Shown: piece by piece, positions 1 to 10,676 of the stretch | How the letters are laid out: every line of letters starts with the position of its first letter | How positions within the stretch are numbered: position 1 is the first letter of the stretch | DNA from: Paenisporosarcina sp. OV554 | GTDB lineage: Bacteria > Bacillota > Bacilli > Bacillales_A > Planococcaceae | Assembly (NCBI RefSeq): GCF_003058165.1 | Contig: NZ_QBUC01000008.1 | Coordinates: 88,980-152,979 of the forward strand | Reading direction: 5' to 3' | DNA length: 64,000 nt | Made by a program: the position numbers and the translations under genes | Notes under the pieces: model-generated | The model's database searches: none | The model's input: only the letters and a program-made list of their open reading frames with translations | Told to the model about the DNA's origin: nothing

Positions 1-11
1 CAAGAGTTAAC

Positions 12-662
12 TTATTGTGCACTATTTCGGTTATTCCAATCCGCTAAAAATGCTTCAATTCCTTTATCAGTTAAAGGATGTTTGAACATTTGTTTCATCA
101 CGTTAATCGGCATAGTTCCAATGTGTGCACCGTGAAGAGCTGCGTCCGTAACATGTTGTGGGTGACGAATTGATGCTGCAATGATTTCTGTATCAATATT
201 GTGAATGTCAAAAATTTGCGCGATTGTCCCTACTAAATCCATTCCATTATGACCGATATCATCTAAACGACCTAAGAATGGAGATACATATGATGCACCA
301 GCGCGTGCTGCAAGAAGTGCTTGGTTGGCACTGAAGATTAATGTAATGTTTGTTTTAATGCCTTCTTTTGAAAACACTGAACATGCAGCTAAGCCGTCCG
401 GAGTCATTGGCAATTTCACTGTAATGTTAGGAGCAATGGCAGCTAATTCGCGGCCTTCTTTAATCATACCTTCAGCATCTAAAGCGATAACTTCAGCGCT
501 TACCGAACCATCGACAAGTGCTGTAATTTCACGCAAGCGATCATGGAATGAAATATTTTCTTTTGCTACAAGTGTAGGATTTGTCGTAACTCCAGACAAA
601 ATTCCCCATGCATGTGCTTCTTTTATTTCTTCAAAGTTAGCTGTATCGATAAAAAATTTCAT
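12..662 (-). CDS. tal: Transaldolase-like / fructose-6-phosphate aldolase family protein
   Basis: This 216-residue protein matches the small transaldolase (TalC/FSA) family, a single TIM barrel of the usual length. It starts [13 protein letters not shown] and has the early active-site stretch [13 protein letters not shown]; the Schiff-base lysine lies in TVKLPMT and the late barrel strand in [11 protein letters not shown]. The family moves a dihydroxyacetone unit between sugar phosphates in the cytosolic pentose-phosphate pathway, or acts as an F6P aldolase; sequence alone does not separate these. The ATG has a GGAGG about 9 bases upstream. It lies downstream of fbaA, with a terminator hairpin between them, as in B. 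subtilis where ywjH follows fbaA. Confidence 0.9.
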   Translation of the reverse strand: MKFFIDTANFEEIKEAHAWGILSGVTTNPTLVAKENISFHDRLREITALVDGSVSAEVIALDAEGMIKEGRELAAIAPNITVKLPMTPDGLAACSVFSKEGIKTNITLIFSANQALLAARAGASYVSPFLGRLDDIGHNGMDLVGTIAQIFDIHNIDTEIIAASIRHPQHVTDAALHGAHIGTMPINVMKQMFKHPLTDKGIEAFLADWNNRNSAQ

Positions 663-683
663 TTATTATTTCCTCCAAATTAT

Positions 684-729
684 TGAAAAAGAGGAGAAGA
701 CCGTATGTCTTCAACACGGACACTTCTCC
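684..729 (-). terminator. Rho-independent terminator after fbaA
   Basis: GGAGAAG (693-699) pairs with CTTCTCC (723-729), with an inner CCGT/ACGG pairing. On the minus strand the stem is followed by a TCTTTTTC tract. It separates fbaA from the downstream aldolase, so the second gene may be attenuated. Confidence 0.7.
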
Positions 730-755
730 CGAGATTTCGAATTATATTATTTAAA

Positions 756-1613
756 TTACGCTTTTCCAGAACTTCCGAAATCACGCATTTTTCCTTGTAC
801 TGTTTTTTTAATTGCATCACGAGCAGGAATTAAGTATTTACGTGGATCATATTCTTCTGCATTGCCATTCAAGAAATCACGAATAGCTTTCGTTGCTGCA
901 ATTTGGCTTTCTGTATTCACATTTATTTTTGCTGTACCTAAAGAAATCGAGCGTTGAACATCTTTTACTGGAATTCCAGTTCCACCATGCAACACAAGTG
1001 GCAAATCAGATAATTGAGAGATTTCTTCCATTTCAGCAAAGCCCAAATTAGGTTCGCCTTTATAAGGACCATGAACCGAACCTAGTGCTGGCGCTAAACA
1101 GTCAATGTCTGTACGAGAAACTAGTTCAGCACATTCTTTTGGATCTGCATAAATAACGCCGTCTGCGATAATATCATCTTCTTGACCACCAACAGTCCCT
1201 AGTTCTGCTTCAACAGACACGCCTTGTGCGTGTGCATATTCCACTACTTGAGATGTGATAGCAATGTTTTCTTCTAATGGGTGATGAGAAGCATCAATCA
1301 TAACTGATGTGAAACCAGCGTCGATTGCTTCTTTACACTTATCAAAACTTGAACCATGATCTAAATGAATTGCCACAGGTACAGTTATTTTATAGTCGTG
1401 CATTAACCCTTTTACCATGTGAACAACAGTTGTAAATCCGCCCATATATCTAGCTGCTCCTTCAGAAACGCCTAAAATCACGGGAGACTTTTCTTCTTCA
1501 GCTGCAAGTAAAATTGCTTGAGTAAACTCTAAGTTGTTAATGTTGAATTGGCCAATTGCATAGCCTTCTTTTTTACCTTTGATCATCATGTCTTTCATAG
1601 ATACTAAAGCCAT
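756..1613 (-). CDS. fbaA: Fructose-bisphosphate aldolase, class II
   Basis: Class II zinc-dependent aldolase of glycolysis and gluconeogenesis, cleaving fructose 1,6-bisphosphate to DHAP and glyceraldehyde 3-phosphate. Family motifs in order are [12 protein letters not shown] near the N terminus, the zinc-ligand stretch [41 protein letters not shown], the [10 protein letters not shown] loop and KINVNTESQ. An upstream ATG would add five residues, but GGAGG sits eight bases before the ATG at 1613 (protein [10 protein letters not shown]). That gives 285 residues, the same length as B. subtilis FbaA. It lies downstream of spo0F, as in Bacillus. Confidence 0.96.
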   Translation of the reverse strand: MALVSMKDMMIKGKKEGYAIGQFNINNLEFTQAILLAAEEEKSPVILGVSEGAARYMGGFTTVVHMVKGLMHDYKITVPVAIHLDHGSSFDKCKEAIDAGFTSVMIDASHHPLEENIAITSQVVEYAHAQGVSVEAELGTVGGQEDDIIADGVIYADPKECAELVSRTDIDCLAPALGSVHGPYKGEPNLGFAEMEEISQLSDLPLVLHGGTGIPVKDVQRSISLGTAKINVNTESQIAATKAIRDFLNGNAEEYDPRKYLIPARDAIKKTVQGKMRDFGSSGKA

Positions 1614-1943
1614 TGAGGAATCCTCCATTTCATTGTCTATAATCTGGTATCAAGCAACAAGCTCTTTTCATTTCTACGTAAGCCGCCACTTTTCTTAATT
1701 TCTAGTTGCAGGGGTTGGAAAGATTAAAGTTTGACTAGCATCTTCCCAGAGGCTTTGTCCAGTTTTCGATGGCAAGCTCGTACCTCTACTTTACCCCACT
1801 TTACGTGGGTGATAATGGAGTTCGACTAATTCCGCAAATTTAGCCTACCTTACAAAACAATTCAAAACTATGTTTTGATTCGTTTCTTCTTAGTCTCGGC
1901 TTGATGTTCGCACAGGGTTCTCCACTTTTCTATTAAATCATAA
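1614..1943. other. Gene-free stretch between fbaA and spo0F
   Basis: No convincing reading frame is present. It holds a CCCAC/GTGGG hairpin (1795-1799 with 1805-1809), a CAAAAC/GTTTTG hairpin (1863-1877), and a stretch that loosely resembles the GCTCG...CTCCACTTTTCT intergenic repeat seen near 33.5 kb. It probably includes the fbaA promoter, which I could not place. Confidence 0.5.
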
Positions 1944-1971
1944 CAAAAACAGGCAGTGTTTGCCACTGCCT
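1944..1971 (-). terminator. Rho-independent terminator after spo0F
   Basis: AGGCAGTG and CACTGCCT form a perfect stem around TTTGC (1951-1971). On the minus strand it is followed by TTTTTG, directly after the spo0F stop codon. Confidence 0.9.
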
Positions 1972-1978
1972 GCGTTTT

Positions 1979-2338
1979 TCAATCTTTTAACATTCCGTTT
2001 ACAGCATCGCGTACTTCGTAAATATCAAACGGCTTTGTGAAATAGTGAGAAGCACCTAAATCCATTGCCTCTTTTATTAAATCTAGTTCGCCATATGCTG
2101 TAATCATTAAAACTGGGACATCTGGAGTACGCATTTTAATTCGTTTTAATATTTCAATCCCATCCATACCTGGAATTTTCATATCTAATAGGACACCATC
2201 AAACTGAATTCTCTCAGCTAACTCTAATGCTTCAATTCCATTAGCAGCTAGATATGTAGTGTAACCTTCTCGTTTGAACACTTCGTTCAAGAGCAAGCGA
2301 ATGCCTTGTTGATCATCCACAATTAGTAACTGTTTCAT
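1979..2338 (-). CDS. spo0F: Sporulation initiation phosphotransferase Spo0F
   Basis: A single-domain response regulator of 119 residues with no output domain. It has the acidic pair D8-D9 (IVDDQ), the phosphoacceptor aspartate at about D52 in LLDMKIPGMDGIEILKR, a conserved T80 in MITAYGELD, and K102 in FTKPFDIYEVRDAV. These stretches are close to Spo0F of B. subtilis, which passes phosphate from sensor kinases (KinA-E) to Spo0B and then Spo0A in the cytosolic phosphorelay that decides on sporulation. The neighbours (pyrG, fbaA, transaldolase) match the B. subtilis order. A sigma-H promoter lies upstream. Confidence 0.95.
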   Translation of the reverse strand: MKQLLIVDDQQGIRLLLNEVFKREGYTTYLAANGIEALELAERIQFDGVLLDMKIPGMDGIEILKRIKMRTPDVPVLMITAYGELDLIKEAMDLGASHYFTKPFDIYEVRDAVNGMLKD

Positions 2339-2374
2339 GAAAATTACCCCTTTTTCACTTTGATACTAATTCAT

Positions 2375-2403
2375 TAATTCTACAATCTTTTCCATATTCC
2401 TGC
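2375..2403 (-). promoter_or_regulatory. Sigma-H type promoter of spo0F
   Basis: On the minus strand GCAGGAATA (2395-2403) and GTAGAATTA (2375-2383) are 11 bases apart. This fits the sigma-H consensus (RnAGGAwWW, 11-12 bases, RnnGAATww) and lies about 37 bases before the spo0F start. In B. subtilis spo0F is known to be transcribed by sigma-H as well as sigma-A. Confidence 0.75.
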
Positions 2404-2610
2404 ATTAAATAAATAATTTTGATACTTCTATGTATTCTTGAAGAAAAGGACGTTCCCTCATAATAATACATGATAATCCATTTTTTATGTTAAATATTAT
2501 ATATATATTATTTATTGTTTTCCTCATTGTTATTAATGTGAGTTTAGTCCTTCTTTTCGAGTGAATCTTAGGCATTGCAAAATCTGGCGAGAAGAAACTA
2601 CGCGAGGGCT

Positions 2611-2639
2611 CAGTTTGACTTTTTGGGGTTCATGTCTGA
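2611..2639 (-). repeat. Two-unit remnant of the TCAGACGT 21-bp array
   Basis: On the minus strand TCAGACAT (2639 to 2632) and TCAAACTG (2618 to 2611) start exactly 21 bases apart. The linker between them, CCCCAAAAAG, also occurs between the fourth and fifth units of the array at 7159-7250, and GAGC follows both. The remnant lies just past the pyrG terminator and reads in the sense direction of pyrG. Confidence 0.7.
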
Positions 2640-2662
2640 AATGAACAATTTCTAATCAATCA

Positions 2663-2693
2663 AAAAAACCCCACTCTTTTCTTAAAAGAGTGG
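2663..2693 (-). terminator. Rho-independent terminator after pyrG
   Basis: CCCACTCTTTT and AAAAGAGTGGG flank a short loop (2669-2693). On the minus strand the stem is followed by GTTTTTTTG. Confidence 0.9.
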
Positions 2694-2702
2694 GATTTGA
2701 TA

Positions 2703-4310
<1,608 letters not shown>

Positions 4311-4396
4311 CTAAAAATGTGATTTTTGTCTACTGAAGTGCATGATAAATCAGGATGTGCGCTGGCGAAGTACTTCATGCTACGCCTTTTCAAATA

Positions 4397-4434
4397 AAAA
4401 AGCGCTCCACCTGCAGTGTTTGCAGAGGGAGCGC
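4397..4434 (-). terminator. Rho-independent terminator after rpoE
   Basis: GCGCTCC (4402-4408) pairs with GGAGCGC (4428-4434), extended by CTGCA/TGCAG inside. On the minus strand TTTTTTATTTG follows. Confidence 0.85.
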
Positions 4435-4513
4435 ATTATATAAGCGTTCAATCTCCCTTTTTAGGGAGCCCAAGTAAAAGAGTAATCCGAATGACTAAAT
4501 AAGTCAAGACCTA

Positions 4514-5080
4514 TTATTGGTCATCCTCTTCTTCATCGTCTTCATCTTCATCGTCTTCATCGACAACGATTTCAAACTCATCAGTGTCCGTAAGAAGTTC
4601 TTCTGCAACTACTTCTTCGATTTCCACTACTTCATCATCTTCGTCCTCATCTTCATCGTCATCGTCTAAGTCAAAGTCTTCTACGTCTTCTACGAATTCA
4701 TCGAAGTCCTCTTCAAATGCGATTTCATCATCATCTGTATCGTCTTCAATATCATCATCATCTTTAGAAGTTTTTGATTTCTTCTTACGTACTTTAACTG
4801 TTGGTGCTGTTTCTTCTTCGATTTGTTCAACCGGGTACCACTCGCGTAAGCCCCAACGGTTTTCAGAAATCGCAAGGAAGCGACCATCAATGTTCATATC
4901 TGTATAATACTGAAGTTTACGCTCTTTCATTTGTGCTTCAGTAAACTTGTTTAATTTTTTAATTTCATCAAGTAATTCTTGTAAAGTTAAAGATTCGTGT
5001 TTTTCTTCTAATATTGCATGTCCTAAATCGATAAACGATTCTTCACTTAGTTGTTCTTTTGTCATTTCGCGAAATTTCAA
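4514..5080 (-). CDS. rpoE: DNA-directed RNA polymerase delta subunit
   Basis: RpoE, the Firmicute-specific delta subunit that helps RNA polymerase recycle and raises promoter selectivity. The folded N-terminal domain (about residues 1-95) includes LTLQELLDEI, YTDMNIDGRFLAISENRWGLR and WYPVEQIEEE. After a basic KVRKKKSK patch comes a disordered tail of about 80 residues made almost only of Asp and Glu. The ORF is open further upstream, but GAAAGGA lies 10 bases before a TTG at 5080. That start aligns residue for residue with the B. subtilis N terminus (both have Leu 11), so I take TTG, giving 188 residues. Confidence 0.93.
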   Translation of the reverse strand: MKFREMTKEQLSEESFIDLGHAILEEKHESLTLQELLDEIKKLNKFTEAQMKERKLQYYTDMNIDGRFLAISENRWGLREWYPVEQIEEETAPTVKVRKKKSKTSKDDDDIEDDTDDDEIAFEEDFDEFVEDVEDFDLDDDDEDEDEDDEVVEIEEVVAEELLTDTDEFEIVVDEDDEDEDDEEEDDQ

Positions 5081-5146
5081 ATCGTGCACGTCCTTTCTAC
5101 ATACGTTGGCATAGTACCCATTATATACAATCCTCATTCAAATATG

Positions 5147-5311
5147 CTACTGTGATTTGCTGTTTTTTGATTCTCGTATTTTGAGCCAGCCAAAATAAAA
5201 CAAGTAAATCGATAGTATTATTAACGGAATGGAACCCATTTGCTTATTATACAGGAAAAATGTTAAAACAAGACATGTCAATATTACGATAATATGAATA
5301 ACTCTTCGCAT
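5147..5311 (-). CDS. Small two-helix membrane protein, unknown
   Basis: A 54-residue protein of unknown function. From the ATG at 5311 (GGGGAGG nine bases upstream) it reads MRRVIHIIVILTCLVLTFFL, one membrane helix, then a short loop and a second helix (IPLIILSIYLFYFGWL), ending in a basic tail KIRESKNSKSQ. A longer frame back to 5413 exists, but the extra residues lack a ribosome site and look like non-coding sequence. It lies upstream of rpoE and divergent from the 5471 gene. The strong ribosome site supports it as real. Confidence 0.6.
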   Translation of the reverse strand: MRRVIHIIVILTCLVLTFFLYNKQMGSIPLIILSIYLFYFGWLKIRESKNSKSQ

Positions 5312-5470
5312 ATCTGACAACCTCCCCATTCTTCTTTTTCTATTATACCTAAAACTATTATAAAGGTCGTCAAAAATAATATTTATAAATAAAGATGACT
5401 TCTCACATTTCATTATATGGTAAAGTATGACATGATTATGGTCAGTAAATACCTTAAGAAAGGAAAATAT

Positions 5471-7000
5471 ATGAATAAAAAACTGAAAATTATAAGTCTT
5501 TTAATTATTTTAATTTTAATTGGTTTCCAATACACCATTGTTCTTGATGGTCAGAAATCATTACCTTCTAAAGACTGGAGCCGTTCATTTACGACAAATG
5601 TGAGTCCAGGTAACTATGCAACTCTTAAAAGCATTCCATCTAAAACAGGTTATGCAACAAGCCTTCTTGATTTTGACAAAATGGGATTTTTGACTTGTAC
5701 TGAGAATTTACAGTGTAACCAAGTTTGGTCAAATTCAGAATTGAATCCGTATAAAAACACTTGGAGTGACGGTGAAAATACATATTTTATTAAAGATGAT
5801 TCCTTAATCCACTCTACTTCTAGCGGTGAAATTACAATCTCTGAAAATGTGGAAAACTTTGCGATAAATGAGGAAACACTCATGTACTGGCTTAAAGATC
5901 AACAAGTCGTCATTCAACAAGGCTCTAATGAACCCATTACGTATTCGTCAGAGTACCCAATTTATACAGGTATGATTGTGGATGAACATTTTTTTATTGT
6001 CACGCAAAATACTAGTGATAATGAGTTTATGGTACTTGAAGGTAAGAATGAATTTAAGGAATTGTTCAAGTTCCACTTAAATTCAAGGGAAAACCTGACA
6101 TCCATGATATTAACCAGTGCCAGTAATACACAGTTTAATTTGTTGTTAGAGACCGGAATCAACTCAGGAGGAGAAATGCAAAAACTTCTACGTAGCGCAT
6201 CTTTTGATTTAACCGAAAATCAAACTCCTCCATTAACTGAACTTGCCTTTTTCGACAAAGAATCAGGAGCTGAATTATTCAACATACGTTCTCCTTTTTT
6301 GTATAAAGGACATACTGGTCAAACCATTACGTTTTCGGCATACATGTATAATAAGTTCGGCCAAAAAGTTAATAAAATTTTTGTAGGAAATTACACGAAA
6401 TCACCGATGAACGTCTCTGCTGTTACGAAGCAAGGTGATTTATTCATAAATCCAACGATGATAAACGATCAAACAATCGCTTACTTTAGATTAAACGGTA
6501 GTGAAAAAGAGCTAATGTATTCCTCATCAACCGATGAGAAAATCGCAGAAAGTAATACCGTTTTAAAAGGTGACTATAAAGAAGCATTTTACTCATTAAT
6601 AAGTTTGTTGTTTGTTGGACTAGTACTGCTGTTACTGTCATTTACGTGGTTAGTTCCAGGGCTCGGTATAGGTTTTGGGACATTGGCATTACTTCAAAAA
6701 TCCCGTAAACCTTATGCTTTTCCGGTCTCCCTTTACGCGACTACAATTGGTCTCGTAATCACTCAACTTGTTTTATTTGCAACCGTTCTTCATCCTGAGA
6801 AAATCGTATTAAAAGCACCTTATTTAACAGAGGATTGGCATGTTTTCCTTGTTGTTGTGCTCGCAGGTATTGGCTCTATCTTGCCAGTTCTCTTGTCCCG
6901 GACCAAAGTGACCGACGAAAATTGTAATATACTTATCTTGTACACAACCGGACTGAATTTATTCATTTTATTGTTATTATTAGGTCCTTATTTCATATAA
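5471..7000 (+). CDS. Membrane protein of unknown function with large extracytoplasmic domain
   Basis: I do not recognise this 509-residue protein. One N-terminal helix (about residues 5-22, LKIISLLIILILIGF) is followed by some 350 residues with no membrane segment, rich in Ser/Thr/Asn, which would lie outside the cell. Four hydrophobic segments follow near the C terminus (around SLISLLFVGLVLLLL, LGIGFGTLALL, LYATTIGLVITQLVL, HVFLVVVLAGIGS) and a last one at ILYTTGLNLFILLLL. The extracellular part has repeated beta-like stretches (EVTISENVENFAIN, TYSSEYPIY), perhaps a beta-propeller; that is a guess. Start chosen from AAAGGA six bases before the ATG at 5471. A strong terminator follows. Confidence 0.75.
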   Translation: MNKKLKIISLLIILILIGFQYTIVLDGQKSLPSKDWSRSFTTNVSPGNYATLKSIPSKTGYATSLLDFDKMGFLTCTENLQCNQVWSNSELNPYKNTWSDGENTYFIKDDSLIHSTSSGEITISENVENFAINEETLMYWLKDQQVVIQQGSNEPITYSSEYPIYTGMIVDEHFFIVTQNTSDNEFMVLEGKNEFKELFKFHLNSRENLTSMILTSASNTQFNLLLETGINSGGEMQKLLRSASFDLTENQTPPLTELAFFDKESGAELFNIRSPFLYKGHTGQTITFSAYMYNKFGQKVNKIFVGNYTKSPMNVSAVTKQGDLFINPTMINDQTIAYFRLNGSEKELMYSSSTDEKIAESNTVLKGDYKEAFYSLISLLFVGLVLLLLSFTWLVPGLGIGFGTLALLQKSRKPYAFPVSLYATTIGLVITQLVLFATVLHPEKIVLKAPYLTEDWHVFLVVVLAGIGSILPVLLSRTKVTDENCNILILYTTGLNLFILLLLLGPYFI

Positions 7001-7120
7001 CTTCATTTATGACCAAAAATGATGGAGCTAGATACACCTATAAAAGGCTGTATTGAAAAACCTGAAGTAGCGCATGGGAGAGAACAATTAGCTAGATATG
7101 ATTTCTGAAGCGATTTTCTA

Positions 7121-7151
7121 CCTGACACTTTTAATTAAGTGTCAGGTTTTT
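7121..7151 (+). terminator. Rho-independent terminator
   Basis: CCTGACACTT and AAGTGTCAGG form a perfect 10-bp stem (7121-7146) followed by TTTTTC. It ends the transcript of the membrane protein gene at 5471-7000. Confidence 0.95.
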
Positions 7152-7158
7152 CATTTTT

Positions 7159-7267
7159 TCAGACGTGGAACAAGCTTTTTCAGACGTGAAAGCCTTATAT
7201 TCAGACGTCGATCTCCATTTTTCAGACGTTCCCCCCAAAAAGTCAGACTGAGCACCCGCTCAGACTA
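7159..7267 (+). repeat. Intergenic array of TCAGACGT, 21-bp period
   Basis: TCAGACGT starts at 7159, 7180, 7201 and 7222, and TCAGACTG at 7243, each exactly 21 bases after the last. A sixth TCAGAC at 7260 is out of phase (17 bases). Linkers are not conserved, but several end in TTTT just before the word. The array lies between convergent genes, past the terminator of the upstream plus-strand gene. It is too regular for chance and has no spacer structure of a CRISPR. Confidence 0.9.
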
Positions 7268-7275
7268 TTCAAAAA

Positions 7276-7301
7276 GAAAAACGACCCACATAAGCGGGTC
7301 G
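7276..7301 (-). terminator. Rho-independent terminator after icmF
   Basis: CGACCC (7282-7287) pairs with GGGTCG (7296-7301). On the minus strand the stem is followed by TTTTTCTTTTTG. It lies about 115 bases beyond the icmF stop. Confidence 0.75.
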
Positions 7302-7330
7302 CTTGGGCCCACAGGATGTGGGTCATGAAG
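7301..7330. repeat. Dispersed 30-bp repeat with CCCAC/GTGGG hairpin, copy 1
   Basis: The reverse complement of this segment differs at one base from 39074-39103. A shorter related copy is at 38937-38965. The core is CTTCATGACCCAC, a few bases, then GTGGGCCCAAGC, which can form a hairpin. All copies are intergenic. Confidence 0.85.
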
Positions 7331-7360
7331 GAATTGCGAAATTTCTTAGCACTGCATTTT

Positions 7361-7375
7361 GCGACGAGTAACCGC
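7361..7375. repeat. Dispersed 15-bp repeat, copy 1
   Basis: GCGACGAGTAACCGC here is the exact reverse complement of 16090-16104. Both are followed by loosely similar bases including GCTCCTGC/GCAGGAGC and a GCTAGC-like stretch, so each may be part of a longer decayed repeat. Confidence 0.6.
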
Positions 7376-7415
7376 AGGAGCACCATGATGTCGCGATGCT
7401 AGCCTTCGTTCCTTT

Positions 7416-10400
7416 TTACATATTACGGCGATATTGTCCGCCAACTTCATAAAGTGCGTTAGTAATTTGACCAAGAGAAGCTACTTTTACAGTGTCCATC
7501 AATTGTTCGAAGATGTTACCGCCAGAAATGGCTACTTCTTTCAAACGTGCTAATGCTGCAACTGATTCGTCTGCATGAAGTTCTTGGAAGGCACGTAAGC
7601 TTTGAATTTGTGATTCTTTTTCGTCGCTTGTTGCACGAGCAATTTCCATGTTATCAATGTCTTCTGAAGATGGTGGATTTGGATTCAAATACGTGTTCAC
7701 TCCGATAATCGGCAATTCACCCGTATGTTTCAACATTTCATAATGCATTGATTCTTCTTGAATTTTCCCACGTTGGTACTGCGTTTCCATCGCACCAAGT
7801 ACGCCACCACGATCATCAATACGATCAAATTCTGAAAGTACTGCTTCTTCAACTAAGTCCGTCATTTCTTCAATAATGAATGCTCCTTGAAGAGGGTTTT
7901 CGTTTTTCGCAAGTCCAAGTTCTTTCGTAATAATCATTTGGATAGCCATTGCGCGACGAACGGATTCTTCTGTTGGCGTAGTGATCGCTTCGTCATACGC
8001 ATTAGTATGAAGAGAGTTACAGTTATCTTGAAGCGCCATCAATGCTTGTAGTGTTGTACGAATATCGTTGAAGTCGATTTCTTGTGCATGCAAGCTTCGA
8101 CCAGATGTTTGTACATGATACTTAAGCTTTTGGCTGCGATCATTAGCACCGTATTTATCACGCATAACGATAGCCCAAATACGACGAGCTACACGTCCAA
8201 TTACCGTATACTCTGGATCTAAACCATTTGAGAAGAAGAATGATAAGTTTGGCGCAAAGTCATCAATGTTCATTCCACGGCTCAAATAGTACTCAACATA
8301 AGTGAAACCATTTGATAACGTAAAGGCTAATTGAGAGATTGGGTTTGCTCCCGCTTCCGCAATATGATAGCCAGAAATTGATACAGAATAGTAGTTTCGT
8401 ACTTTAGAATCAATAAAGTACTGTTGAATGTCACCCATCATGCGAAGTGCGAATTCCGTAGAGAAAATACATGTGTTTTGCCCTTGGTCTTCTTTTAAAA
8501 TATCCGCTTGAACAGTTCCACGAACCACTTGAAGTGTAGTAGTGCGTACTTCAGTAAATTCTTCAACTGTTAATGTGCGACCTAGTTTTTCTTCGTTTAA
8601 TTTAACTTGTTGGTCAATCGCTGTATTCATAAACATAGCTAAAATAATTGGTGCAGGTCCATTGATTGTCATGGAAACTGATGTTGATGGTGCGCACAAA
8701 TTAAAGCCGTCATATAGTTTCTTCATATCATCAAGTGTACAAATGCTGACACCTGATTCCCCTACTTTACCGTAAATATCTGGTCGTAAGTCTGGATCTT
8801 CTCCGTATAGAGTAACGGAGTCGAATGCTGTTGATAAACGTTTCGCATCATCATCTTTCGATAAGTAATGGAAGCGGCGGTTTGTGCGCTCAGGTGTACC
8901 TTCCCCTGCGAATTGACGTTTTGGATCTTCCCCTTCACGTTTGAACGGAAATACTCCTGCTGTATATGGGAATGAACCTGGTACGTTTTCTTTATATACC
9001 CAGCGTAAAATTTCACCGTAGTCTACAAATTTCGGCAATACCACTTTTGGAACTTTCAAGCCACTTAAGCTTTCTGTAACTAACATCGTACGGATTTCTT
9101 TATCACGAACTTTGGTAACGAATTCGTCACCAGAATACGCTTCTTTTAACGTTTTCCAGTTGTCTAGGATACGTTTTGATTCTGCCGTTAATTCGTCACG
9201 CATACCTTCAGCTAGTGAAGTTAACGATTCAACTAATGCATCATTTGGAGCTTTTTCATTGACTGTTTGAATAGCGCCTTCAAGTTGGAACAAACGACGA
9301 GCGAAGTCCACTTGTTGGTCAGACTTTTTATGATAGCCACGAACTGCATCCGTGATTTCACGTAAGTAGTAACGACGATCATTAGGAATGATGACATTTT
9401 GTTTTTGCGTTTTCACAAATTGCTCATAGTTAGTTTCCCAGTTCGTTCCACACACTTCGTTGACACGTGATACTAAAGCTGCGAACAATGAGTTGGTACC
9501 TTTGTCGTTAAACTGACTAGCAATTGTACCGTGAACTGGCATTGTATCAAGGCTTTCATTCCATAAACCGCGGCTACGTTGGTATTGTTTTTGCACTTGA
9601 CGAAGTGCATCTTCAGAACCTTTACGCTCATATTTGTTAATAACAATTAAGTCAGCGTAATCGATCATATCGATTTTTTCTAATTGTGAAGGTGCTCCGA
9701 ATTCACTCGTCATTACATACATAGAAACGTCTGCAACGTTGGTGATTTCTGCATCCCCTTGACCAATCCCGCTTGTTTCTACAATGATCAAGTCGTAACC
9801 AGCTACTCTCACTACATCTAGTACATCGCCAATCGCGCCTGACAATTCAGTCCGTGAACCACGTGTAGCTAGACTGCGCATAAAGACGCGTTTATTGAAT
9901 ATCGCGTTCATACGTATACGGTCACCAAGTAAAGCCCCACCCGTTTTTTGTTTCGTTGGGTCAATAGATATTACGGCTATTTTTTTGTCCGGTAATTCTG
10001 ATAAGAAGCGACGAATCAATTCGTCTGTTAACGAAGATTTCCCTGCACCACCAGTACCGGTGATTCCAAGTACGGGTGTTCCTTTTGACATTTCACGAGC
10101 TTTTTCAACTAATGCTTTTGCTTCTGCGTTTTCATTGTTCACTCCGTCTTCAGCCACACTAATTAAGTGAGCTAAAATTTGAGGATGATCCGTGTCCACT
10201 TGAGCCAATTGATCCACAGCATTTTTCGTGGCTATTGCTTTATCACAATCTTCAACCATACGATTAATCATGCCTTGAAGTCCTAATGTACGACCGTCTT
10301 CTGGTGAAAAAATCCAAGCAATCCCGTAATCATGTAAATCTTTAATTTCCTTTGGAATGATTACGCCCCCACCACCACCGTAAATGCGAATGTGTGGAGC

Positions 10401-10676
10401 CCCACGTTCTGCTAATAAATCGTACATGTATTTAAAGTATTCTGTGTGACCACCTTGATAAGAAGAAATCGCAATCCCGTGAGCATCCTCTTGAATTGCC
10501 GCGTTTACGACTTCTTCTACAGAACGGTTATGTCCTAAATGAATAACTTCTGAACCCGTTGATTGTAAAATACGTCGCATAATATTAATGGACGCATCAT
10601 GGCCATCAAAAAGACTTGAAGCTGTTACAAAACGCACGTGATTAGTTGGACGGTAAATTTCTACTGTTGCTGTCAT
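7416..10676 (-). CDS. icmF: Fused isobutyryl-CoA mutase IcmF
   Basis: A 1086-residue fusion that interconverts isobutyryl-CoA and n-butyryl-CoA (in some homologues also pivalyl/isovaleryl-CoA) using adenosylcobalamin. Order: B12-binding domain (about residues 13-150, with SLFDGHDAS holding the cobalt-ligand His and an IYGGGGG loop), a MeaB-like GTPase chaperone domain (about 200-430, P-loop [33 protein letters not shown]), a linker, then the TIM-barrel substrate domain (about 560-1086, including [32 protein letters not shown] and [13 protein letters not shown]). The GTPase insert between the two mutase parts is diagnostic for IcmF rather than methylmalonyl-CoA mutase. It overlaps the upstream TetR gene by four bases and shares an operon with acyl-CoA dehydrogenases. 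The B12 uptake/salvage operon is close by. Confidence 0.96.
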   Translation of the reverse strand: MTATVEIYRPTNHVRFVTASSLFDGHDASINIMRRILQSTGSEVIHLGHNRSVEEVVNAAIQEDAHGIAISSYQGGHTEYFKYMYDLLAERGAPHIRIYGGGGGVIIPKEIKDLHDYGIAWIFSPEDGRTLGLQGMINRMVEDCDKAIATKNAVDQLAQVDTDHPQILAHLISVAEDGVNNENAEAKALVEKAREMSKGTPVLGITGTGGAGKSSLTDELIRRFLSELPDKKIAVISIDPTKQKTGGALLGDRIRMNAIFNKRVFMRSLATRGSRTELSGAIGDVLDVVRVAGYDLIIVETSGIGQGDAEITNVADVSMYVMTSEFGAPSQLEKIDMIDYADLIVINKYERKGSEDALRQVQKQYQRSRGLWNESLDTMPVHGTIASQFNDKGTNSLFAALVSRVNEVCGTNWETNYEQFVKTQKQNVIIPNDRRYYLREITDAVRGYHKKSDQQVDFARRLFQLEGAIQTVNEKAPNDALVESLTSLAEGMRDELTAESKRILDNWKTLKEAYSGDEFVTKVRDKEIRTMLVTESLSGLKVPKVVLPKFVDYGEILRWVYKENVPGSFPYTAGVFPFKREGEDPKRQFAGEGTPERTNRRFHYLSKDDDAKRLSTAFDSVTLYGEDPDLRPDIYGKVGESGVSICTLDDMKKLYDGFNLCAPSTSVSMTINGPAPIILAMFMNTAIDQQVKLNEEKLGRTLTVEEFTEVRTTTLQVVRGTVQADILKEDQGQNTCIFSTEFALRMMGDIQQYFIDSKVRNYYSVSISGYHIAEAGANPISQLAFTLSNGFTYVEYYLSRGMNIDDFAPNLSFFFSNGLDPEYTVIGRVARRIWAIVMRDKYGANDRSQKLKYHVQTSGRSLHAQEIDFNDIRTTLQALMALQDNCNSLHTNAYDEAITTPTEESVRRAMAIQMIITKELGLAKNENPLQGAFIIEEMTDLVEEAVLSEFDRIDDRGGVLGAMETQYQRGKIQEESMHYEMLKHTGELPIIGVNTYLNPNPPSSEDIDNMEIARATSDEKESQIQSLRAFQELHADESVAALARLKEVAISGGNIFEQLMDTVKVASLGQITNALYEVGGQYRRNM

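Noticed and set aside
325..957. 210-codon plus-strand open frame opposite the transaldolase and fbaA genes
   Set aside because: It spans two well-supported minus-strand genes and the terminator between them; it has no family motifs and is a shadow frame.
4584..4907. Serine-rich plus-strand frame of 107 codons
   Set aside because: It is the antisense of the Asp/Glu-rich tail of RpoE (GAT/GAA codons read backwards give Ser), not a gene.
7159..7267. CRISPR array
   Set aside because: The repeated word is only 8 bp with 13-bp variable linkers, no cas genes are present, and the repeats are not of CRISPR length; the same holds for the other 21-bp arrays.
7098..7328. Small plus-strand frame with FFRR repeats
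   Set aside because: It is the in-frame reading of the 21-bp TCAGACGT array and the following terminator; no ribosome site.
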